From Macrosoma leucophasiata (lineage: Eukaryota > Arthropoda > Insecta > Lepidoptera > Hedylidae): DNA of 64,000 nt. The notes below the pieces were generated by a model. That model was not told where the DNA came from. It saw only the letters and a list, made by a program, of their open reading frames with translations, and ran no database searches. This document shows, one piece after another, positions 11,336-23,300 of the stretch (within the stretch, counting starts at the first letter, position 1; each line of letters begins with the position of its first letter). The stretch spans positions 15,950,001-16,014,000 of the forward strand of contig JAWQUS010000007.1 of the NCBI GenBank assembly GCA_036365455.1, written 5' to 3'. Position numbers and translations under genes: made by a program.

Positions 11336-14300
11336 CTGTAAAATATATAAAAGGAAATATAACGAACGATATTATAGATTTTGCGATCACAGCTCCCAAT
11401 TGTACAACTAAGGATAATAAGAGATAGTATATAAGTAAAGGAGATGTTGCAAAAATGTATGGACCTCCGGCCATGTATTGTACACAATATCATTAACAGG
11501 CAAAATCAATATAAAAACGTTTTTTTACTGCATATTTTCACTTATTTTGCTTTGTTTGCAGTTACAAAAAAAGTTTCAGTTAGAATTGCAACTCAAAACC
11601 AATATGACGAATATGGCGGGCGATGTCATTTTGACATTTTAATTTTTTGAATTGTTTTTTTGATGTAAAATTTTCTGAATACTATCGAAATCGATTTTAT
11701 GTGTTAATACTATACTAATCGATTTTCAATTTAAAAAGAATCTTCGGAACTTCTTTAAATTGATCGATTCGATACATTGTTTTTATTTATAATATGTAAT
11801 GCACTAGTAAGATACAGATAGCATTAGTTTTGGTCTAGGTATCTACATAGGTACTTTCAATCCCCAGCGTCGGCTGTATCGCCGCCATGTTGAACATGGT
11901 TGAAAATGATAAAATCGTTTGAATTAAATGTGGTGGTAACTCTAAAATATATTCTTGAATAAATTAAATGTATTTTTTTCGGATTCTTCTATAATTTACC
12001 CATTTTTTGAGGATATGTACAAACCAGGGCCGAGCTCGCAACATCTCCTTTATCAGCAATGTGTGAACGTAACAGAATTTTATAATGTCACGTATGTTAG
12101 CATAAATCTTCTTCTTGTAGTGCCTCTCCAACTAGTGAAGGTTGGCCGTCAGTTCGGAAAATTTGTGTCTGTCTTTTGCGAGACGAAATAGTTCAGCGGC
12201 GCTGTTGATGCCGGTCCACTCGCGAATATTGCACACCCACGACTTTTTTCTTCGGCCAACTGATCTTTTTCCAGCCACTTTGCCCATCATAATAAGTTGC
12301 AGCAGTTGGTATCTGTCATGTCGCATAATATGACCTAAATAACCAACTTTTCTCTGTTTGATGGTTTGCATGATTTGGCGCTTCTGACCAGCTCGACGGA
12401 GAACTTCTTCATTGTTAACTTTATGTGTCCAGCTGATAGCCAGCATACGTCTGTAGGCCCACATTTCAAAGGCTTCAATGCGTTTCCTCAAGTAATAAAA
12501 TAGAATTGAATGCACTACGGGCTATTTCTATTCGAGTTTTCACTTCAAGATCGCTTTCCCATACATCATCCAGCCATGTGCCTAGTATTGTGTATTTATA
12601 CTTGCGCACCCGTTCCAGTCGTTTACCTTCCACAGTGATACAAGGGTGGGCACTTGGCTTCTTTGAGATGATCATGACTTTAGTTTTACTGATATTCATT
12701 CTAAGGCCGGCTCTTAGGCTGCACTCATTTACCCGGTTAACAATTTGCTGCAGTTCAGACGCTGTGGACGCTATTAAGAGTGTCGTCAGCATACCAGAGG
12801 TTGTTAATGTATCGTCCGTTCACTTGTACACGACTTTTTATTCCCTCCAATGCCTCTGCGATAATCGATTCCGAGTAGAGGTTAAAGAGTATCGGTGACA
12901 ATATGCATCCCTGACGGACGCCCCTCTTTATCTCTACCTCACCGGTTTCTGCACCATCGACACGAACTGTAGCCTTTTGGTTCCAGTAGAGGCTTCGAAT
13001 GATCCTGATATCTTTATTATCTTGTCCGATGTCATTCAAGAGTAGCGCCATTCGGTCGTGAAGTACTCTATCAAACGCTTTTTCGTAGTCGATGAAACAG
13101 AGAAAGACGTCCTGTTGCATATCTTTGCATTTCTGCACCAGTACCTGCACCGCAAATAGAGCTTCTCTTGTGCCCACTCCAGATCGGAATCCAAATTGGC
13201 TATCTCCCAGTTGTTCGTCGCACTTGATTCTGATGCGTTTATGTATGATGTTAAGAAACAGTTTTAACACTTGGCTCATAAGGCTGATCGTTCTGAATTC
13301 TTCACATTTTTTCGGGTTCTTTTTCTTTGGGAGAGTAACAAAAACTGATTTTAACCAATCATTAGGCAGTTCCCCAGTATCATACACAAGATTAAATAAT
13401 TTGACCAAAGTATCCACCTTCTTTTCATATATAAGCTTGACAATCTCGATGTAGACATCATCTGGGCCTGCAGATTTTCCTACTTTAGCTTTGCACAACG
13501 CATTCCAAACTTCATCCCTGAGTATAGCGGGCCCATCATTGCTAAAGGTAGTCTGTGTTGTACTTCTGCATTCATCTGCAAACATAGTCCTGATGTAGTT
13601 TTCCCATACAGCTTTCTTCGCTAAAAGACCCAAAATAGACAGTTTGTTGTCATCCACCAAATTGTAAGCCACGTGACTACGACCGATCATCATTTTTATT
13701 TCCTTATGCATATTGAACGCATCGTGTTTTTTAAGAAGTTCTTCTACGTATTCGCACTTACTATGGTACCATGTGTCTCTAGTATGACGAACCAATCTTC
13801 TCACACTTTTGTCAAGTTCCTCATATTTGATGCTATCAGAGGATTTGTATAGTCTTCTCTCTTCCATAAGTTGATAGATTTTCTCTGTCATCCACACCTG
13901 TTTTGGTTCCCATTTTGATGGTTTGAGGTGCTCGCAGGACACTTTAATGAGTTCACTTTTCAGTTGACGCCAGTTTTCCTCAACAGATTCTGAGATCTTC
14001 TCTTTCGCATTAGAAGCCCACTCATTGATCTCATCAATCACCTCGAGTCTGGTCGCTTCGTCGCGTAACTTTTGAATGTCGATTCTTCTCGTCGTCGACT
14101 TTTTAGTGATATGTTTTAAGACGCAGCTAAGTTTAGCGATTACGGGGTTGTGATCCGAATTTATGTCAGCCCCAGGATAAGTTTTAACACTTTTGATACA
14201 GTTTCTGAAGCGACTGTTGATCATTAGGTAATCGATTTGATTGCGGACTATGTTTTAGTGGGTATGGCGAGGTGACGTCCATGTATACAGTCTTCTGGCT

Positions 14301-17300
14301 GGTAGTTTAAAAAGTGTATTCGCGACGACCAAATCCTTTTCTTGATAGAACTGGACTAGTGTGTCGCCTCTGTCATTTCTTTGTCCTAACCCGTACTTCC
14401 CAACGACTCCTTGGACTTCACCCTCCCCCACTTTCGCATTCATATCTCCCATGACAATATTGATTTTATGTTTTTTCGTAGCATTTAACAGTTGCTCTTC
14501 ATCACCATATAAATCATTTAACTCCTGGTCTGGCTTGTCGGCAGTCGGTGCATATACCAAAACGATGTTGACGTTTCTCGGTTTTGCTTCAATGTGGAGC
14601 ATAGCAGTGCGGTTAGATTTGGCAATGAAGTCAATATTACCTTTAATTGTTCTCACGTTAATGACCACTCCTACGCCATACATATTGGATGATTCGTCAG
14701 AACCTGAGTAGTAGAGGACATGATCTTCGTCTATGATGTGCTTTCCATTGCCTTTCCATCTAACGTCGCTCAGTCCCATGACGTCTATCTTTATCTCCTT
14801 TACAAGATTTTTTTTTTTTCGGGTCGCATCGTGCTGCGGACATTCTACGTTCCGATGGTTGGCATTGTTTTGTTTCGTTTCCTCCCGGGGATTCTTCGCA
14901 CTCCTGTCTCATTAAAGGGACGCCGGGCACTCGGGGCCGTGACTATTTTTTACTTTTCCATCTGACTTTACTAGGGAATATAGTGCAGTGGTTTCCCCTT
15001 GCCTTCTGCACCAGTCATTTTTGGGGTATTTGGTCCCAAGGCCGCTGAAGCCTCTTCCATCTGGTTGCCCGACGGGTGTATGGTTATACCGCCATTGCTC
15101 GGTCGCCAGAGCCTCGTCCGTTATCTAGCAGGGAGCACCACTGCAGCCGAAGCCACCGCCGCCAGCTATTCATACGAACCACCAGCGCGTGCAGGTGAGG
15201 TTGACAATTGGGGTCGGTGAGATGTTAGGACCGTTCTCCCCCTATACTCCCCCAACATAAATACTGTTTATAAATTACTAGCGGCTCGGCCCGGCTTCGC
15301 CGAGTGCAATGAATGTATGTATGTATATAGTATATAGGCTATGTCAACCAGAGAAGATGCAGCTTTCTAATGGTGAATGAACTTTGGTATTTCTTGGCAC
15401 TATCGTGGATGCTAAATTGATATGGGGAATATCGCCAAATTAGCCAGTAGACGGCTCAGCAGCATTTGCAATAAAGAAGATAAGATTGTTAACTGATGTG
15501 GAGACGGCTCGCCTAGTTTACTTTCACAGTATAAGTTTACTGGCATGTGTTATGGCGAAAAATAAATCATCATCATCATCATTTCAGTCAAAAGACGTCC
15601 ACTGCTGGACAAAGGTCTCCCCCAAAGATTGATTGCCACAACGAACGGTCCTGGGCCGCCCTCATCCAGCGAATGCCCGCCACCTTCACTAGGTAGTCGG
15701 TACACCTCGTGGCGGGCCTGCCTACGCTTCGTCTTACGGTACGCGGTCGCCACTCCAGAACTCTTCTGCACCAACAGCTATCAGTTCTGCGAGCTATGTG
15801 CTCTGCCCACTGCCACTTGAGATTCGCTATTCAGTGGGCTATGTCGGTTACTTTGGTTCTAATGCGGATCTCCTCATTTCTGATTCTATCTCGCAGAGCG
15901 CAGAGAAACTCCGAGCATAGCCCTCTCCATTGCTCTCTGAGTGCCCTTGAGCCTTCTTATGAGGTCCATAATGAGCGACCACGTTTCGGTTCTGTATGTC
16001 ATCACTGGCACACACAACAACACACACTGGTCAAAGACCCTCTTCTTCGTAGATTCCCAACAATGCCCATCCGAGTTCGATTCGGCGATTGACCTCTTAA
16101 TCGAAATTGGACCTACCTAACTGGACCGTTTGTCCCACATTATCGTCAACAACTTCGAGTGTAACTAACAGTTAACTATAACAGGAGTGGACGTAACGAG
16201 GACATTCGATATGATCTTCGTCTTGTCGTGTCAAATATTTTTTCTAACAAAAAAAAAATTTCAACATACCTTTGTTTTTTTGTAAGAAAAAATATTTGGC
16301 AAGGCAATTAATAACTTTATCGGTTTATTTGATTTTTTCACTGTTATCAATATGAGGCCATGTCATACTAACCTTTCTGTAACCACATATTTACCACAAT
16401 GTAAATCGATATCAATTTTATTAAGTAGGTACATTCTATTTATTAAAACAGCATAAAGACACACAGTTCATGTTGCCTTTATTATATTGCTTCTTTTATG
16501 AGAAGTAATCCAAATATTAAATAAATAAACTTTTTACTTTTAAATGGTAAGGTAATCTGTGCCTAATGAATTTGTCGACAGTGACGTGTGAGTGACCTCC
16601 TAGAAATCTGTTTGGCTAGATATATATAGATTCTATAGACAGGCAAACTTTAAATTAAGAAGTCTGACATGAAGACACTTCTTGTTTAGGCCGATTTCCT
16701 TGTTTATCAGCCCGCCGGCAAACTTTAGGTGGTATAGAAAAACCTGTGAACGCCTCACACTTAGCCAGTTCTTTAAGACGTAGCTTAGAAGGAACTCTTA
16801 TAGTTTCGTCATGTCCGTCCGTCTGTCTGTTTGCACCTTTGCTGAGACTTTTAGTAATCGAAAGCTGTAATTTGGAATAATATGTATTAGTCACGCTAAA
16901 ATACTGATTCAATCAAATCTCGAAAAAAAATTTTTTTTTTGATTCACACCTACACGTAAAGTGAAGATGAAATTTTTATTTCACGTAGGTACATCCCATC
17001 GTGAGGGATATCATTGGATAGGTCTTTAAAAATACTGTAGATTTGAAAAGACCATTGTTCAATGAAATACTCTGTTAATTGTTTTATATTATTTCGCATT
17101 AACACATGCTTGTGAAATATATTTTATTAAAAGAAAAATGGAAAGAAAAATTTGACTTCAGGCGAGACTCGAACTCGCGGCCTACTGGGAATCTAGTCCA
17201 GCCGCTCTTCCAATTGAGCTACTGAAGTCCTGCCCGATTTGTCAAATCTTTCCTTCACATTTATTGCATTGCTTTATGGTAGCAGCAGCGCCATCTATTG

Positions 17301-20300
17301 CCAACTATGCTAGTTAGGCAACCAATATAATAGACTTTGCAGTTTATTGAATATCGTAAAGAAGTCGCTTTTACCCTTAATAATTGTTTTATATTATTTC
17401 GCATTAACACATGCTTGTGAAATATATTTTATTTAAAGAAAAATGGAAAGAAAAATTTGAATTCAGGCGAGACTCGAACTCGCGGCCTACTGGGAATCTA
17501 GTCCAGCCGCTCTTCCAATTGAGCTACTGAAGTCCTGCCCGATTAGTCAAATCTTTCCTTCACATTTATTGCAATGCTTTATGGTAGCAGCAGCGCCATC
17601 AAAGTCAAATTTTTCTTTCCATTTTTCTTTAAATAAATACTCTGTTTATGACATATTTAGCTTTAAAGCACAAAATATTTGTTAGAATAAAGGACCTCCT
17701 CTGCTAAACGGCGGTACCTACTTGGTACTTGGACGTAGATACATTCAACGACGCAAACGGGGAAAAAAAGCGATTCGCTTAGATATTTATAAGCTACTTT
17801 CCATCAACGTAAGCTGTATGCTTGTTTGCCACTTCATGGCATAAAAAAGAAACTAAAAAATCGGTAAGTGTACTAACCAGCCATGTCTGAGCCGTGATCG
17901 TCAAGATCCTGGCCGTGGTCGTAGCGCGCTCGCTTCTTGGGATCACTGAGCACGCCGTACGCTTCACCGACCTCTTTGAAGCGACGCTCTTGTTCACGGC
18001 GCTCGCTGTCCGACGCGCCCGCGTGACGGTCTGGGTGGTGGACGAGAGCGCGTTTTCTGCAATGCAGAAATAAAAATATTTTGATTGTGACAAAGCTTGG
18101 AATGAGTTTTAATAATTTTCAGAGATAATTTAATACTTCTACTTCCCCATAAAACGCGTTTTACGAATAATAATGTAAAGAAGTGTAACTTAGCTCCAGG
18201 TGTACTTATTTACCGCACGAAAAGAAAAAGATACATTGAAATAAAGTTTTATTATAACGCCTTTTCTAGTTAAATTAATTTATTTAAATATCATCAAAAT
18301 TTCATTTCATCTGTACCCACATAATTATAAAAACTTAAACTCTGTTGGTCACTTTTTGAAAAACTAAAATGTTGACTAGCTAGTTCATAGGAGGGTTTTT
18401 TGTGTCATCTTAAAAAAAATGTACTCTCATACTTTTTGCCGCTTGGTGAAATGACCTTAAGAGGGACATAAAAAGGATGCAAAATATTTTGCATCCTTTT
18501 TATTTTATTATAGGTCGCGCCACGTAAAAAGAACGCTGGAAGAAAGTAGAAGGGATGTGTTCGCGCATCGGTACACTCGCGCACGAAAGTACTAGCCCTA
18601 TTGGTTTATTTTTGATCTAGCTTTCGCTTGCGGTTTCGTGTATTGGTAGGCAGATTGAAAACTATATTACATAGAATAACATAAAATGAAATAAAAACAC
18701 ATGACGCGCAGCTTGACCGCCAGCGTTCTTTTTACCTGGCGCGACCTATACATCCTTTTTATTAGACAATAATATCAATTAAATCAATATTTTGCATGTT
18801 AGACATGATTATTGATAATATATATTTTTGTATAAAAAAAATTGTCCACAGAATTCTGAAGTCATTATGAATCCTGTTGAAGAAAATTGTCGCAAAAACA
18901 CGTTACCTATAAGCTTTTTTGATGTCATCTTCGGAAGCTGTTTTTTCGATGCCAAGAATCTTGTAATAGTCCTTCCTCTTAGATTTCTTGAGAGCTATTT
19001 TAGCCTCGTGCAGTAGTTGTTTGTTTTCTTTGCTTTTGTCGATTTTGTACAGCCTCTCATAGTCTTTAAAAGCTTTCTCGTATTCACCGAGATCAGTGTA
19101 GCACTTTGCTCGTCTAAGAAGTGCTTTAACATAATTTTCGTCCAACTCTAGAGCAGATGTGCAAGCCTCTGCTGCTTCTTTGATTTGGTTCAACTTCACG
19201 CAAACAGTTGCTTTATTGAAGTACAGCTTAGCATTGACTGCTTTGTTGTTTTTGTCAATAGTCAGAGCTTCATTGTAAAGACTCAATGCTTGTTGCCATC
19301 TACCCATTTTGAATGCCTCATTACCTGAAATAATGATACACAAGACCTTTAAGTAAAGTTCAATGTCATATCCAATATGATGAAAATAGTGTTATTTTAG
19401 CACACTTATTGATTTCTTGTCGTTTATCAATATACCTTCTTCTTTCTTTTGCTTCAACAACTTTGCTCGCTTGTATGCTTCAATTGCCTTTTTATGATCA
19501 GGAGCAAGTCTGAGAACTTGTTGGAAATGTTTGAATGCTTGTTCATCTTTGTCCTGTAAAATAATAGTCACATAGCCATAAATAAAAAAAAAAAAAAAAC
19601 GTCACACCTGAAAACTCCGAATGGGTAGGCAGAGGTAAATGCCTGCATTCAAGCATCTATGCAAACACCCACGATTCGCCGGTTTTGGCCCATGTAACAG
19701 GTGGCGAGCCTGTTGACATTTCCGGGCACATTACCAAACTTCGAGGTACTGGAAAATTTCCAGAAAATGGAAGAATCCCAATAGAACCAAAGTTAAGGAC
19801 TTTACACCATTATCTCTGATAACCCCCTACCCAGGAATCGAACCCAGGACCTCAGCGTAGTAGTAGTGGTCTGCTACCACTCGGCTACCGAGGCAGTTGC
19901 AAGCAAGCAGTATATAAAAAATGTTTATTATAATTATATTATGCAATTTAATACGAAAATAAAACACACCTCAAAATATAGACAGAGTCCGCGCACATAA
20001 ATGGCTTCTGTATCAAAGCTGTCAAGTCTTAATAAATTATTTGCAATTTCCTGAGCTTCCTGACTTCGTCCAAGCATCGCTAAACATTCGGCTTTGATCA
20101 ATTTCGCTCTGAAGCAATAAGATGATATTAATGTTTTAGGCAGTATGCTCCATCATATGGGTGGGACAGAATACCGGTATGACTGTGAGGCTGTCATATA
20201 AGACAACCTTCCAAATAAACTTGTAGGTTATAGTTGAAACAAAACCTAACTACAAATATTTCAATTGCTATTTAAATAATAGTGTCAGTGTTTTGTCTTA

Positions 20301-23300
20301 AAACTTGTTCAGGGCATGGGTTACATTTATTTATAGATTCTTGATCCTACCTAACATCAAAATTAATATTCATGTAAATATAATAGTATCACATTAACCC
20401 CCCATCTGTAGAGTGACTATGATATCAAAGAATTGAAAGAGTACGAATAAGTTTTTCATACGAACTTTGAGCAAGAGGGGCTGTAATCCAAACAACGATC
20501 CATGCAAAATACGACACGACGGTAGTCACCCGCTTCCATCGCCCGCTGCGCGTCCTCATGCAAACGGCGAAGAGATTCGAGGGCGCGACGTTCGCTCACT
20601 GCGCAATCGGCACCACCCAACTCACTGGCGCGGCGAACTGCTTGCTCGCCTCCAGACAGATCACCTAAAAAAAACATTTAAACTATACTATAACATCTAT
20701 ATTTACACATTAATGTCCTACATTTATGTCCACTAGCTGTGCCCGTGACTTTGTCCACGTGAGAAAAAATATGATTGTTCAGTATCTACCCAGACGAAGT
20801 CGTGGGCGCAGCTAGTACAAAAGTAGCCTAAGTTACTCCTTATTACATCAGCTATCTGCCAGTGAAAGTCCCGTCAAAATCAGAGACACTCAAATTCTAT
20901 TTATTTGTATGTGGGTATGTATGGTTGTATGGAGATAAAAGTAGCCTAAGTTACTCCATATTACATCAGCTACCTTCCCGTGGAAGTCCCGTCATAGTCG
21001 GATACACTCCCAATTCTACTTATTTGTGTGTAGGTATGTATGTATGTATGTATGGATGTATGGATGTATGGAGATAAAAGTAGCCTAAGTTACTCCTTAT
21101 TACATCAGCTACCTACCCGTGGAAGTCCCGTCAAAGTCGGATACACTCCAATTCTACTTATTTGTATGTAGGTATGTATGTATGTATGTATGTATGGATG
21201 TATGGAGATAAAAGTCAAGTCAAAATCGGTCCAGCCGTTCCCAAGATTAGCCCCGCCAAACCGACAGACAGACAAAAATCGTAAAAAATATTTTGATATA
21301 TGTACCGTGTATACATACATATGCATTTAGTAAAAAGCGGTTATTTTAATATTACAAACAGACACTGCAATTTTATTTATTTGTATAGATTTATTATGGA
21401 AGGTACAATACAACATAAGACCTAAAAATTCTGTGAAAATTTTAAGCGTCTTATTATTATATATATATACTTGCTACCGTTATTATTATCGAGCAAAACA
21501 TATACGAAAAAAACCCGTTTATTGTATGCCCCCTTGGACCCCTTAACATTTTCAATTTCTTATTTTTAGTAATTAATTTTGTCTTTATAGCGGTATCAGA
21601 AATTCATAATTGTGAAAATGATAGATTTCTAGCTATCACTATTTATGAGATACAGGCTGGTGACAGACAGACGGACGGACGGACGGACAGACAGACAGAC
21701 AGACAGACAGCGGAGGATTAGTAATCCGTAGGGTCCGTTTTTACCTTTAAGGTACCTAACCCCCTAAAAGATAGAACTAAGATACAAAAAATTCGCATAA
21801 AATATTTGATATGATTCTTTAAATTGACATAACTTTTTTATTTCTGAACCGATTCACATGAAACAAACACTAAATGTTAAGTGAAACTTACCACGATATA
21901 TTAGTGAACCGCAAATCGAATAAGCCGTTTCTGATATTAGCGCGCACAAACACACAGACAAACAGACATTTTTCCGGAATAAAAAGTACCCAGTGTTGTG
22001 TGCCAAAGGTTAAAGTATAATCATACCAAGTCTCATTGTAATCGGATCGGTAGTTTTTCTGTGATGCTTGAACAAACAGACAGACAGACAAAAAAAATTC
22101 TAATCACATATTTGGGTTCGGTATCAATCTAGTAACATCCCCTGGTATTTATTTTTTGTGTACAGAATTTACACTTCTACAGTTTTATTATAAGTATAGA
22201 TAATAATTAAAAATAAAAACTATACATAAATTATAAATCTTACAAAACAAAAAAATGGTAATATGAATAATCCCATATTTTTTTTCGAATATTAGCAATG
22301 TTGCTGGAATGAATTAAGTCAGGCCATGAATTACAACATACCAAGAGCTATACAACATTTAGCCATACGGATATATCCTTTTGTAAATGTTGAATCCAAT
22401 GCTACAGCTTTTTGAGCATCTTCCAAAGCTTTCTTGTACATGCCCATCATCATATAGCATGCGGATCTATTTCCATAGTAAGCAGCATTTTCTGGACAAA
22501 GTTTGATAGCTTCCTCATAAAGAGTCAATGCTCCCTTATAATTCTTAAATTTATACAATTGGTTTCCACTTTCTTTTTTTTCATCGGCCAGTCTGAAATT
22601 TATCTTACTTTTATTATTGTATAGTTGTAAAGGTATTTAGGTAGGTAGGTTGGTAGTTTTATCTTTTCTACATTATCAATGTGAGCATTGATAATGTGGA
22701 AAAGATAGTATAAGGAAGTCACATTACAAATGTTGTTGGCGTCCATAGGATTAACCATATTCTCTTATATACACCCTACAGATGCCTCCTGGGTGGTGCT
22801 AAACTAGCAACAATGCCGAGCAACAGATGATGGTAATATAATGGCAGAGTTACGATAATATATTATGTATAATATTATCATTGAATAACTCTGCCATTTT
22901 TTGCTCACCTTGATCATAAAAAAGTAAGGTTGCCAAAGATTGGTGAAATGTCCATCACAAACAACTGTGAGAAAGGTTGCTGTAAAACTCGCCAAAACCA
23001 AAATATGGGTCAACTAACCCATTCACCTGGTAACTGATAACCATAAGGAACTAGATAGTCTCAAGAAGATCAGGGGCAGGCATCTGAGATAAAAATAAAT
23101 GATCAAATAAAAGTATAACAAGTCTACTTTTATTTGATCATTTATTTTTATTTAGTTATTGCTTTGGTTTTATGTCTTTCTTGTAACAATGCGTATTATA
23201 TTATTTTGTGTAATCAAGGATTTTACACATTATTTTTAGATTGTGGTGATATAATAGTAATAAGTATTGGTTGAATAGACTTGGTTTAACAATAATAACA

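Noticed and set aside
14361..14711. Plus-strand frame of 116 codons
   Set aside because: It is antisense to the RTE endonuclease, whose motifs are unambiguous on the minus strand.
17154..17228. Functional tRNA gene
   Set aside because: The anticodon loop has nine bases, and the unit is tandemly repeated within a transposon-like frame.
18903..19343. Free-standing TPR protein starting at 19343
   Set aside because: The N-terminal residues come from intron sequence. The segment is exon 6 of DNAJC7 with a clear acceptor at 19325.
20818..21210. Possible CRISPR-like array because of regularly spaced repeats
   Set aside because: Units are long, head-to-tail and variable, without spacers. The DNA is eukaryotic and part of a dispersed repeat.
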